Positions 1 to 8,261 of a stretch of DNA of 64,000 nt are shown in pieces. Source of the DNA: UBA817 sp049889215 (GTDB lineage Bacteria > Margulisbacteria > Marinamargulisbacteria > UBA817); NCBI GenBank assembly GCA_049889215.1, contig JBMHDV010000023.1:1-64000 (forward strand), given 5' to 3'. The stretch's first letter is position 1, and each line of letters starts with the position of its first letter. The notes beneath the pieces are model-generated. The model had not been told where the DNA came from and did no database searches. It saw only the letters and a list, made by a program, of their open reading frames with translations. Position numbers and translations under genes: made by a program.

Positions 1-765
1 GTTTGCAAGAATAATTCCCATTAAAACAACCGTTAAAATACCAGAATCTTGCTGAACAATATTGGACCCAATAAATGCAACAAAAACAATCAGCAGTGTA
101 AATAATTCTTGTAAAAAGTCCGGCACCCAATTTCGTTTAAAGAACAAAATAATTGCGCCAGAAAATAACAACCCTAAAAAGGTAGATACGGCCATGATTT
201 TAATCAACAACAACAAGGTCAACTTCAATACATGGTCAGACGATATAAAAACGGACTGATAGACCAATACGATTAAAAAAGTACCTATTGGCGCAATTAA
301 TATCCCTTCCCAACGTATTAAGGAAGAAATTTTAGGACTCACTTTAATATGTCGTAATAATGGAATAATCACCGTTGGGCCGGTAATAACCATTAAGGCA
401 GAAAACATAATCGATAACTCTGAGGATACACCCAAAATATAGTGCGTTGCTAAGTACATTAACGTGATGGTGATAATTGGCGCAATTAATACCAAACGAA
501 ATAGCGATGATCCAATGTTTTTTAAATCGCGGATTCGAAGATTCAAACCACCCTCAAAAACAATCACACTTACTAATAACGATACTAGCGGATATAAAAT
601 ATCCCCGAAAACAGCGTCCGTATCCAATACAGAAAACACAGGGCCAACTAAAAAGCCCAGTAGTAATAAAACAATAATTGATGGTAACCGTGTCCGCCAA
701 GCGATCCACTGGCCAAGAATACCAAGAACGGGAACCAATGCTAATGAAATAAGTAACTGATCCAT
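1..765 (-). CDS. Na+/H+ antiporter, CPA1/NhaP-like (3' end cut by window edge)
   Basis: Reading leftward from an ATG whose A is at 765, the frame stays open for 255 codons to the window edge. The protein starts MDQLLISLALVPVLG and is a chain of hydrophobic helices typical of cation:proton antiporters of the inner membrane, with the family-like stretches PSIIVLLLLGFLVGP, FEGGLNLR and TGPTVIIPLL. In the helix that normally reads WEGILxDPIG, this protein reads WEGILIAPIG, so the usual ion-binding Asp appears to be Ala. The start lies 2 nt after the stop of the upstream metal-binding gene, so the two are probably co-transcribed. Forward-strand ORFs here are shadows. Confidence 0.75.
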   Translation of the reverse strand, partial: MDQLLISLALVPVLGILGQWIAWRTRLPSIIVLLLLGFLVGPVFSVLDTDAVFGDILYPLVSLLVSVIVFEGGLNLRIRDLKNIGSSLFRLVLIAPIITITLMYLATHYILGVSSELSIMFSALMVITGPTVIIPLLRHIKVSPKISSLIRWEGILIAPIGTFLIVLVYQSVFISSDHVLKLTLLLLIKIMAVSTFLGLLFSGAIILFFKRNWVPDFLQELFTLLIVFVAFIGSNIVQQDSGILTVVLMGIILAN

Positions 766-767
766 AA

Positions 768-1175
768 TTATTTAAACGTTACGTTGAAGTCCATGACTTG
801 CAACTTCCCTGAATTACTTTTTAAACCGGGCGTATATCCCAGTTCCTTTACAGCCGCTAATGTTTCTTGAATGGTCTCTTGTGACTTATTATAAACAACT
901 TTCATTTCACCTGATTCTAAATCCAATGCCACCGATTGGACACCAGGCAATGCCTTTACTGCAGTTTCAACCTTAACACGGCAACTATCGCAATACATTC
1001 CAGCAACATTAAATTTTCTCTCAACAGTGTCTGCAACAGTAGTTGGCGCAGATTGAGTCTTTTTTTGATTTAAAACATTTGGATTATGAAATAAAATGTC
1101 TTGATAATAATATACTCCAAATAACGTCATTAAAATAAAACCAGCCGCATAAACGACTTTCATATCTTTAAACAT
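768..1175 (-). CDS. Membrane-anchored heavy-metal-associated (HMA) domain protein
   Basis: A 135-aa protein with an N-terminal hydrophobic anchor (about residues 7-25), a polar linker, then a single HMA/MerP-like ferredoxin fold (about residues 53-120) carrying the metal-binding motif GMYCDSC. The HMA domain would face the periplasm and bind Cu+, Hg2+ or a similar soft metal. A strong AGGAGG precedes the ATG at the expected distance, so this gene is translated from a conventional leader. It is followed after 2 nt by the antiporter gene, suggesting an ion-homeostasis pair. The exact metal is not evident. Confidence 0.75.
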   Translation of the reverse strand: MFKDMKVVYAAGFILMTLFGVYYYQDILFHNPNVLNQKKTQSAPTTVADTVERKFNVAGMYCDSCRVKVETAVKALPGVQSVALDLESGEMKVVYNKSQETIQETLAAVKELGYTPGLKSNSGKLQVMDFNVTFK

Positions 1176-1383
1176 AATGGGAATCCTCCTAATTAAAGAT
1201 TAACAAAAATAGCACTATTATCAAACCAATTATGGTAAAAATGGCACCTCATTTATTCTCGATCATTTTCACAAAAATATTACTACCCATTAAATAAATT
1301 TCGGTTAATAAAAAAAAATCAATGTTTTATTAATAAAAAGCTTGATTTATTTAGCTTCACTTTTTAATATTAACCTTAGTCAC

Positions 1384-1458
1384 TCCCCTGTAGCTCAGTG
1401 GCAGAGCAAGCGGCTGTTAACCGCTGGGTCGTAAGTTCGAATCTTACCGGGGGAGCCA
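1384..1458 (+). tRNA. tRNA-Asn (GTT), CCA encoded
   Basis: A full cloverleaf can be folded. The acceptor stem TCCCCTG pairs with CGGGGGA (one T-G wobble), the D-arm contains AGCTCAGTGG, the anticodon loop CTGTTAA reads GTT, and the T-arm contains GTTCGAATC. The discriminator base is G and CCA is genomically encoded at 1456-1458. It is followed by a sequence also found after the tRNA-Ser gene near 61.8 kb. Confidence 0.95.
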
Positions 1459-1738
1459 AATTTAAAGTTACTTTAAATTTTAAATTCGGATCTGCTACCC
1501 TCATCGCTATCTCCAAAATGATTTGACGCTTATGATATTACTTCCTGCCTGCGTTAACTGTTCGTTCCAGTCCTCATTTATGTGCATAAACTGCGGGCTT
1601 CACTTCTCACTTGCCTTGTCAGCAACAAATCTCATCTCACCTCCTATCATTTTCACTTTCTTATTTAAATCATTTAATCATTGTCTAATACAAATACTAT
1701 TTCGAGTCAAAACGCTTCTATTCGGACCACTATCTTGC
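1459..1738. other. Gene-free stretch between tRNA-Asn and the ankyrin gene
   Basis: Apart from the tRNA-associated element at its left end and the -10-like box just to its right, I see no convincing gene. A 100-codon frame across 1523-1825 is Cys/Ser/Phe-rich, lacks a ribosome-binding site and overlaps the ankyrin gene, so it is not accepted. Confidence 0.5.
1472..1494 (+). repeat. Short element downstream of tRNA-Asn, related to repeats after tRNA-Ser
   Basis: The stretch reads approximately TTTAAATTTTAAATTCGGATCTG. It resembles the 5' part of the two 68-bp repeats at 61823-61890 and 61918-61985, which read TTCAATTTTAA-TTCAGGTCTG. Most positions match. Similarity fades after the TCTG. The role is unknown; it could be part of tRNA 3' processing or termination. 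Confidence 0.4.
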
Positions 1739-1744
1739 TATAGT
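1739..1744 (+). promoter_or_regulatory. Extended -10 promoter for the ankyrin gene (leaderless start)
   Basis: TATAGT, preceded by TGC to give an extended -10 (TGCTATAGT), ends 7 nt before the ATG at 1752. Transcription would therefore start at or next to the initiation codon. No Shine-Dalgarno sequence is present. Confidence 0.5.
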
Positions 1745-1751
1745 TGCATTA

Positions 1752-3173
1752 ATGCTAGCCATTCTAAAAACCACATTAAAAAATCAAAGCATCCCAAAGG
1801 CCTTAACTCATTCAAAACGATTTAAATCAACAGACGAACACATATTTCAAGCAATGGCATCACTAAAAGATTCAGCGACAGATATGATCAACTTCTGCGT
1901 CAACCATCCATCAACCACACTGAGTGCTGTTGGAGCAGTATCTGCAACGGCCGTCTATCATCAATATCTTACTGCAGCTCATTACCGAAACGAAGCGATG
2001 AGCTTTCGCCGAGATGCTCAAAAGTTATTGGCACAAACCCAACAGAATGGCATTCCGCCAATTCATTGGGCGGCACTTAATAACGACCTTACTCGCTTGG
2101 ACAGTCTTTCGCACTTGCGTCCAGATGTCATCCACCAAGAATTTCATGGCAAAACACCACTCCACTTAGCGGCATCTTACGGTCACAATCAATTTGTAAG
2201 CGAACTTTTAAATCGAGGCGCCTCACCCGCTGTATTTGACCAGAACAACGAATCTCCATTGGTTCGAGCAACCATCCATGGGCATAAAAAAACCGTAAAA
2301 ATATTATTGGAACGTGATCCTACCAATCGTAGCGACCAACCCAACATAACTGGAACCTCTCCCCTACTCATTGCTGTATTTTCAGGTCGTGCGCAAATTT
2401 CACAACAACTCGTTAGGGCCAACTATTCCGTTGAACCTAATAACGATGGGGTTGATCCAGTCACCGCTGCATTTTACCGCTGGCGAGAAAGTGAATATGG
2501 ATTTAAAGACACCTATGACGCATTGCAAAAAAAATACCCTGAACTAAAGCCAAAATTTTCTCAACTTTGCGAAGCCGTTCATCTAAAGCACTACCATAAG
2601 GTATCAACACTCCTGTCAAATAATCACTCACCACTTTCTAGTTTAAACGGAATAAGCCCGCTTAGCATCGCAGCAAAAGAAGGTGACTTAACATTAATTC
2701 AAACCATGGCGCCATTTGTGAACCAAACTCATCTTCAAAATGCATCTAATAACAAACTATCTTTATTGCACTTGGTGGCTGCAAATCACGAAAACAGTGA
2801 GTTAATCTCATATCTTATTCATCAACTTCTTATCCCCGTCAACACTCAATCTCGCTCAAAAACAACCCCACTGGCAAGTGCTGCAAGAATGAATTACACA
2901 AAAAATGTCATTCATTTATTAGCTGAAGGTGCCGACCCAAACATTCCTGATATGTATGGACAAGTGCCACTACACTGGGCTGCTCGCCACAATAACACAA
3001 CCATGGCGATTGCATTATTAAAGAAAGGCGCGCTAACAAATATTCGGCATTCGGAATTTTCGACACCCATCCAAACAGCAATAACACATCAATCATTTAA
3101 AATGATGGATGTATTTGACGACTGGAAAAGTTACAAACAAAGCCCACCGCAATTAAATCAGCGATTCGAGTAA
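1752..3173 (+). CDS. Ankyrin-repeat protein with possible N-terminal membrane segment
   Basis: A 473-aa protein. A weakly hydrophobic segment (about residues 55-75, PSTTLSAVGAVSATAVYHQY) precedes two blocks of ankyrin repeats, about residues 100-225 (motifs PIHWAALNND, GKTPLHLAASYGH, TSPLLIAVFSG) and about 300-460 (ISPLSIAAKEGD, TPLASAARMN, VPLHWAARHN). Ankyrin repeats mediate protein-protein contacts and are common in bacteria living with eukaryotes, but also occur in free-living ones. The ATG at 1752 is chosen because a -10 box lies 7 nt upstream; an internal ATG at 1854 is an alternative. It stands alone between a tRNA and a permease gene. No enzymatic domain is visible. Confidence 0.8.
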   Translation: MLAILKTTLKNQSIPKALTHSKRFKSTDEHIFQAMASLKDSATDMINFCVNHPSTTLSAVGAVSATAVYHQYLTAAHYRNEAMSFRRDAQKLLAQTQQNGIPPIHWAALNNDLTRLDSLSHLRPDVIHQEFHGKTPLHLAASYGHNQFVSELLNRGASPAVFDQNNESPLVRATIHGHKKTVKILLERDPTNRSDQPNITGTSPLLIAVFSGRAQISQQLVRANYSVEPNNDGVDPVTAAFYRWRESEYGFKDTYDALQKKYPELKPKFSQLCEAVHLKHYHKVSTLLSNNHSPLSSLNGISPLSIAAKEGDLTLIQTMAPFVNQTHLQNASNNKLSLLHLVAANHENSELISYLIHQLLIPVNTQSRSKTTPLASAARMNYTKNVIHLLAEGADPNIPDMYGQVPLHWAARHNNTTMAIALLKKGALTNIRHSEFSTPIQTAITHQSFKMMDVFDDWKSYKQSPPQLNQRFE

Positions 3174-3239
3174 CGAATCAAACCATTATTATCCATTAGA
3201 ACCACGAATGGCCTCCTAGTGAAAACCATTGAATAATGA

Positions 3240-3245
3240 TATTAT
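3240..3245 (+). promoter_or_regulatory. -10 box for the AI-2E-type permease gene
   Basis: TATTAT ends 7 nt before the ATG at 3253, the spacing seen at many other genes here. It supports 3253 as the start rather than the in-frame TTG at 3229. Confidence 0.4.
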
Positions 3246-3252
3246 TACCACA

Positions 3253-4254
3253 ATGACACCGTTAAGAGACAATATCATACCAGCAAGCTTAATTACCTTA
3301 AGTTCAATTGCACTTACTTTTGCACTATATTCAATGAAAACGATTTTGGTGCCATTTGTTTTTTCAATTTTTCTTTACTTTATCATCGCACCAATCATAC
3401 GTTGGATGATGCGAAAACTACGCCTGCCTAGAATTATTGCTCTTTTATTCACATTCTCTATTTTGTCAGCCATTTTTACTGGTTTAACATTGTTACTTGG
3501 TATATCGGTTGGCCGACTTATCCGAAGTGGTCGATTGTATTACGAAAAGTTATTTGTATTAGTGGACGAAATTAGTAATTCACCAATTTTAGAGCGGTTT
3601 AATATTGAACTCGATTTTTCCATCATTGAACAATTTTTAACAAGTTTACCCATCCTCGATTGGATCAGCTATCTATCAGGCAGTGTGGTTGGCATTATCA
3701 GCAATATTGTTCTTGTTTTAATTTTTCTACTGTTTATTGCCATCGGCGAAAAATCAGAAACAGCACGACAAATTATTGACGATGAAGTGGAATCAAAGAT
3801 CACGCGTTATATTGCAACCAAATTTTTCACATCATTCCTAACAGCATTAATCTCTTTTATTATACTCATAAGCTTTAAAGTAGAGGTTGCGCTATTACTT
3901 GCAACTCTCACCTTCTTTTTAAACTTCATCCCAAACATAGGGTCAATATTTGCAATCGTAGCGGCTATCCCTATGGTCTTCTTACAATTTGGATTTGGCT
4001 TATCGTTAATTTTAATTCTATCACTATTAATGGCAACACAATTCATCATCGGCAATATATTAGATCCAAAACTATTGGGTGAAAACCTCGGCCTTCATCC
4101 AGTTGTTATCCTATTATCATTATTATTCTGGGGATACATCTGGGGAGTTGCCGGCATGTTTTTGGCCGTACCAATGTCAGCGATTATCAAGATATTGGTC
4201 AATCGCTCCGAAATCGCTCACATCTTTCTTAAAACATTCGAAAAAGACATCTAA
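3253..4254 (+). CDS. AI-2E family transporter (UPF0118 permease)
   Basis: About 333 aa with the hydropathy of the AI-2E/PerM family: two N-terminal helices (SLITLSSIALTFALY, LVPFVFSIFLYFIIAPI), a third, a soluble amphipathic stretch, then four or more helices ending with the family-like segments FFLNFIPNIGSIFA, GNILDPKLLGENLGLHPVVILLS (as two shorter blocks) and WGVAGMFLAVPM. These are inner-membrane permeases whose substrate is usually unknown; some members export autoinducer-2 or act as Na+/H+ antiporters. The ATG at 3253 is preferred over a TTG at 3229 because of the upstream -10 box. Its last 4 nt overlap the end of the convergent glycosyltransferase-like gene. Confidence 0.85.
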   Translation: MTPLRDNIIPASLITLSSIALTFALYSMKTILVPFVFSIFLYFIIAPIIRWMMRKLRLPRIIALLFTFSILSAIFTGLTLLLGISVGRLIRSGRLYYEKLFVLVDEISNSPILERFNIELDFSIIEQFLTSLPILDWISYLSGSVVGIISNIVLVLIFLLFIAIGEKSETARQIIDDEVESKITRYIATKFFTSFLTALISFIILISFKVEVALLLATLTFFLNFIPNIGSIFAIVAAIPMVFLQFGFGLSLILILSLLMATQFIIGNILDPKLLGENLGLHPVVILLSLLFWGYIWGVAGMFLAVPMSAIIKILVNRSEIAHIFLKTFEKDI

Positions 4255-5480
4255 ATTCGTAATAACAAGTTATTCAGTAGATATTTCAAAAAAGTCTTGG
4301 AATAATATTGTTCCATTAAGGTATAGTTCTGCTCACCCCAACGGGTATCATCATTAAGGTGACGATTAATTTGTATAACGTCATCTTGATTCATTTCATC
4401 TGATATATTCACCATTTTACAACCTAGATCACTGAGCTCCAACCAATCAATTTGAGATTCTGTGCAAAATAACAGGTCACATTTATTTTGAATCGCCTTA
4501 TGTATGGGCTGGCCAAAACTAACACCTAAATCAAGGGATATCGTTCCCTTGGACAACCGAAATAGATCATCCAACGAATATGAATCATTTCCCAATACTT
4601 CATCTTCTGATAGTAATACCAAGCGATCTTTAAGGCCTTTATCCGTTATAATTTGATTCAAATACTCATGATAATCACCATAATCACGGTGCTTTCGAAC
4701 AATACTAACTATTTTAAATGAATCATCATTTATTTTCTCTAATAAAGAAATTAACTGGTCATGTTTGGATGATGGCAATAAATCAGAAAAGTGAACCAAT
4801 ACCTTATCCGTTCGAAAGATTTGAAACCCATCACTCAATGACAGCATTTGCAAGTCCGATGAATTAGACGCTGCCTGTGGATCCATAACGTAAGGAATAA
4901 TAATTGAATCAACATTGCACTTTTCTTTCAAATACGACTTAATAATTCGATTACAAGAAATATGAAATGTATCTTTCATATCAATCGGAAAACACGCCAA
5001 GAGTACCTGCTTAATAAACGAATTTTGCGTAAACTTATTTACGTTACCACGATAAAAAGCGTCATGGTGCTTAATTATTTTTTTGCACTCATAGTTTTGA
5101 AAAAACAGATACGTTGCATAAGACACAGGTAAATTTGATGGAATTGAAAAATAATTTTCGACCACTATCACATCCAAGGCATTGGTGGTTGCCCAATTAT
5201 CCAAAATCCCCTGAATTCGGATGGCCTGGGTTTTAAACGCCTGAATCTCTTGCTCGTTTTCATCCGTGTACTGAAACATCTGAGAAGCAAACTCAATGTT
5301 AAAATCACTCTCATGGTGTAAATCACTCATCACAGTCATCTGTTTCATCATTTGCTTAGAACGACCCGTAATAATATGAATTGAATGCCCCAAGGCAACC
5401 ATAATGGCATACCACTTTTGAAACTCAATGGATAACGATGTATAACCACCTATCTCGGGAATAATAATTCCAATGTTCAT
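4251..5480 (-). CDS. Glycosyltransferase-like protein (GT-B fold suspected)
   Basis: A 409-aa soluble protein starting MNIGIIIPEIGGYTSLS, the N-terminal pattern of GT-B glycosyltransferases (first Rossmann strand and Gly-rich loop). The middle (about residues 130-215) has alternating strands and helices. The C-terminal half carries DKVLVHFSDLLPSSK and FGQPIHKAIQNKCDLLF, the latter resembling the donor-site region of GT4-type enzymes. No full EX7E signature is evident, so the assignment is tentative. It lies 43 nt beyond lpdA on the same strand and may be the last gene of that transcript, or use its own weak promoter (GATAAC 6 nt before the ATG). Confidence 0.45.
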   Translation of the reverse strand: MNIGIIIPEIGGYTSLSIEFQKWYAIMVALGHSIHIITGRSKQMMKQMTVMSDLHHESDFNIEFASQMFQYTDENEQEIQAFKTQAIRIQGILDNWATTNALDVIVVENYFSIPSNLPVSYATYLFFQNYECKKIIKHHDAFYRGNVNKFTQNSFIKQVLLACFPIDMKDTFHISCNRIIKSYLKEKCNVDSIIIPYVMDPQAASNSSDLQMLSLSDGFQIFRTDKVLVHFSDLLPSSKHDQLISLLEKINDDSFKIVSIVRKHRDYGDYHEYLNQIITDKGLKDRLVLLSEDEVLGNDSYSLDDLFRLSKGTISLDLGVSFGQPIHKAIQNKCDLLFCTESQIDWLELSDLGCKMVNISDEMNQDDVIQINRHLNDDTRWGEQNYTLMEQYYSKTFLKYLLNNLLLRI

Positions 5481-5523
5481 AGGGTTGTTATCGATCGAAT
5501 TAAAAAATTATAAAACTAAAAAA

Positions 5524-6951
5524 TCAAATATGTGTTAATTTTTTTGATGGCATCATATGAGTGCAATGGCCCAAAGCATTTTCAGCTGACTCCATTAAAC
5601 TTTCCGATAATGTTGGGTGTGGATGAATGGACTCTGCCAAATCAACAACCGTCATTCCTGACTGCACTACCATCACAGCTTCGGAAATTAAGTCACCGGC
5701 ATGATCACCAACAATGCCAACACCAAGCACTCGCCCTGTCGCAGGATCAGAAACAACTTTAGTTAAGCCTTCCGTGCGGTTTAATGTTAAGGCACGACCA
5801 CTGGCTGTCCAAGGAAACTTACTTACATCAACAGTAATACCATCCGCTTTCGCTTCTTTTTCAGTTAAACCAACCCAAGCAATTTCCGGATCTGTAAAAA
5901 CAACCGCTGGAATCACAAACTCTGCCAATGGCAACGTTGGATTACCTAAAATGGTTTCCGCTGCAATTTTGGCTTCTTTTGTCGCTTTGTGTGCCAATTG
6001 AATTCCGCCAGCCACATCACCAATCGCATAGATATTTGGAACAGCTGTTTGGCATTGATCATTAATCTTAATGCAGCCTCGCTCATCCAATTGAATGTCC
6101 GTGTTATCTAACGCTAGATCATCTGAGTTGGGTAGTCGACCAACACTCACCAATACCTTATCGTATTGCTTTTTAATGGTTTTATTGTCTGGGGTTTCCA
6201 TTTCAACTTCAATTTTCTTCCCCTTCGTGGCCATCTTCTTTACTTTATGGGATAGCATCATTTCATCCATTTTTTTGGACACGTATTTTTGAAACACTTT
6301 AACTAAGTCGGAGTCAGCACCAGCTAGAATTTCAGGTAACGCTTCTACAACCGATACCTTGGATCCCAAGCTTGCATACACACTGCCCAGTTCCATGCCA
6401 ATGTATCCGCCACCAACAACCAATAACACATTTGGAATATCCTCAATATCCAAGGCTTCCGTTGATGTCATGATTCGAGGATTGCCTAAATCCATCACAC
6501 CCGGCACCATTGGACGAGAACCCGTCGCAATAATTAAGTTATCGAAGGTATAAAAGGTTTGAGTATCCCCTGTTTCAACGCGTAATGTAGCAGCATCATC
6601 AAACACCGCACGGCCTTGAATCACATCCACTTTTCGCGCTTTTGCTAAACCAGCAACACCAGAACGCAACTTTTCAACAACACTGTTTTTCCATTCACGC
6701 ATGGTATCTAAATCAATCTTTGGCTTCGAAAACGTTAGGCCTTGATCTTTGCCTTTGGCTGTTTTATCGATGGTGCCCGCAATATTTAATAATGCCTTTG
6801 ATGGAATGCAGCCACGATTTAAACAAACCCCACCCAAGTCCTCTTTCTCGATTAAAGTAACGGAATGACCATGATCTGCCAGGTAAAATGCAGCAGCATA
6901 ACCGCCAGGGCCAGATCCAATAACAATACTTTGACGATGTTCTTTATTCAT
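5524..6951 (-). CDS. lpdA: Dihydrolipoamide dehydrogenase (E3)
   Basis: A 475-aa flavoprotein that reoxidises dihydrolipoamide using NAD+. It has the FAD Rossmann motif GSGPGGYAAAF at the N-terminus, the redox-active disulfide CLNRGCIPSKALL (about residues 43-48), the NAD-binding GGGYIGMELGS, the FAD motif YAIGDVAGG, and the C-terminal catalytic HPHPTLSESL. Length is normal for the family. It starts immediately after the aceF stop, consistent with translational coupling in an aceE-aceF-lpdA operon. Confidence 0.97.
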   Translation of the reverse strand: MNKEHRQSIVIGSGPGGYAAAFYLADHGHSVTLIEKEDLGGVCLNRGCIPSKALLNIAGTIDKTAKGKDQGLTFSKPKIDLDTMREWKNSVVEKLRSGVAGLAKARKVDVIQGRAVFDDAATLRVETGDTQTFYTFDNLIIATGSRPMVPGVMDLGNPRIMTSTEALDIEDIPNVLLVVGGGYIGMELGSVYASLGSKVSVVEALPEILAGADSDLVKVFQKYVSKKMDEMMLSHKVKKMATKGKKIEVEMETPDNKTIKKQYDKVLVSVGRLPNSDDLALDNTDIQLDERGCIKINDQCQTAVPNIYAIGDVAGGIQLAHKATKEAKIAAETILGNPTLPLAEFVIPAVVFTDPEIAWVGLTEKEAKADGITVDVSKFPWTASGRALTLNRTEGLTKVVSDPATGRVLGVGIVGDHAGDLISEAVMVVQSGMTVVDLAESIHPHPTLSESLMESAENALGHCTHMMPSKKLTHI

Positions 6952-6952
6952 A

Positions 6953-8248
6953 TTATTTCACCCACTTCTTATCAAACGATTCAATATTGGTTGTTAACGA
7001 TTGGACAAATCGTGCACCATCGGCACCATCAATCACACGATGATCATACGATAATGCAATTGGCATCTCTAATGAATTCGTTAAAGACTTATCTTTATCG
7101 TTATAGGTCACCTTTGTCAAGGCACGACCTGTGCCTAAAATGGCCACTTCTGGTGAGTTTACAATTGGCGTAAAGTGGGACGCACCCAAACCGCCCAAAT
7201 TGGATAACGTAAATGTAGCACCTTGAATGTCTTCAACAGCCAATGCTTTATTGCGTGCTTTTTCAGCCAAGGCATCCAATTCTTTGGCAATCGCTTGCAA
7301 TGACTTTTTATTTACATCACGGATCACTGGAACAACCAACCCTGCTGGCGTATCAACCGCTACACCCAAGTGAATGTAATCCTTTAGAATCAGTTCATTA
7401 TCGACCAAACTCGAATTAAAGAGTTCGTATTCAGCCAATGTTTGAGCAATTGCTTTAAGTATAAATACAGTAACACTTAATTTAACTTCTGATTTTTTTA
7501 GTTTAGCGTTTAACTCTTTACGCAATGCCATAATGCCATCAATGTTTATATCAGCAAACTGTGTCACATGAGGGATCTCCGTCCACGCATTGGACAAATG
7601 ATCAGATATCTTTTGACGTAACGATGTAATTTTTTCCTTACGAATTGGTCCAAACTTTGAAAAATCAACGGCGGGTTTTGCTGGGGCCTTCTTAACAGTT
7701 TCTGTTGCACCAGCTTCTGCTGTCGCAGCAAATGCCGTGGCCTGAATATACGCCACATATTGTTTAACATCATCCCAAGTAATACGACCACCATTGCCAG
7801 TCCCTGAAATTCGCGTCAGATCCAAGCCAGATAGCATAGCAAATTGTTTAATCGATGGCGTAGTAACCACCGAACTCATATCGCCAGCAATATTATAGTT
7901 GGCTGCTGGTGTCGGTGCTGGAGCAGCCACAACTGGTGCAACTGCAACGGGCGCAGCCGGTGCTGGAGTTGCCGTTACTGGTTGAGCTGGGGCTGGCGCT
8001 GCCGGAGCGGTGCCATTGGCACCATCCAACTGAACAACCACCATACCTTCTTTTACAACATCACCTTCATTAACTAAAATAGAAGCAACCTTACCAGCGG
8101 ATGTTGAAGGAACCGGCGCTGTCGCCTTATCCGTTTCCAACTCCAATAAGGTCTGGTCCAGTGAAACTTCATCACCGGGCTTAATTAAAATCGATACAAC
8201 ATTAGCGGCGTCAATGCCGTCCCCTAAAAATGGTATTTTTATATCCAT
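6953..8248 (-). CDS. aceF: Pyruvate dehydrogenase E2, dihydrolipoamide acetyltransferase
   Basis: A 431-aa protein with one N-terminal lipoyl domain (lipoylation site in LETDKATAPVPS, about residues 38-50), an Ala/Pro-rich flexible linker (about 80-115), a peripheral subunit-binding domain (TPSIKQFAMLSGLDLTRISGTG, split here as two parts), and a catalytic acyltransferase domain ending with the active-site motif SYDHRVIDGADGARF. It has a single lipoyl domain, whereas the E. coli enzyme has three. It forms the core of the pyruvate dehydrogenase complex, transferring acetyl groups to CoA. Neighbours are aceE (13-nt gap) and lpdA. Confidence 0.96.
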   Translation of the reverse strand: MDIKIPFLGDGIDAANVVSILIKPGDEVSLDQTLLELETDKATAPVPSTSAGKVASILVNEGDVVKEGMVVVQLDGANGTAPAAPAPAQPVTATPAPAAPVAVAPVVAAPAPTPAANYNIAGDMSSVVTTPSIKQFAMLSGLDLTRISGTGNGGRITWDDVKQYVAYIQATAFAATAEAGATETVKKAPAKPAVDFSKFGPIRKEKITSLRQKISDHLSNAWTEIPHVTQFADINIDGIMALRKELNAKLKKSEVKLSVTVFILKAIAQTLAEYELFNSSLVDNELILKDYIHLGVAVDTPAGLVVPVIRDVNKKSLQAIAKELDALAEKARNKALAVEDIQGATFTLSNLGGLGASHFTPIVNSPEVAILGTGRALTKVTYNDKDKSLTNSLEMPIALSYDHRVIDGADGARFVQSLTTNIESFDKKWVK

Positions 8249-8261
8249 ATGTTTTTACTCC

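Noticed and set aside
62..760. Forward-strand frames of 65-98 codons at the left edge
   Set aside because: They lie opposite the antiporter gene, whose minus-strand frame encodes clear membrane helices and family motifs. They are shadows.
1523..1825. A 100-codon forward frame after tRNA-Asn
   Set aside because: No ribosome-binding site or -10 box at the proper distance, odd composition, and it overlaps the ankyrin gene, which has a promoter and recognisable repeats.
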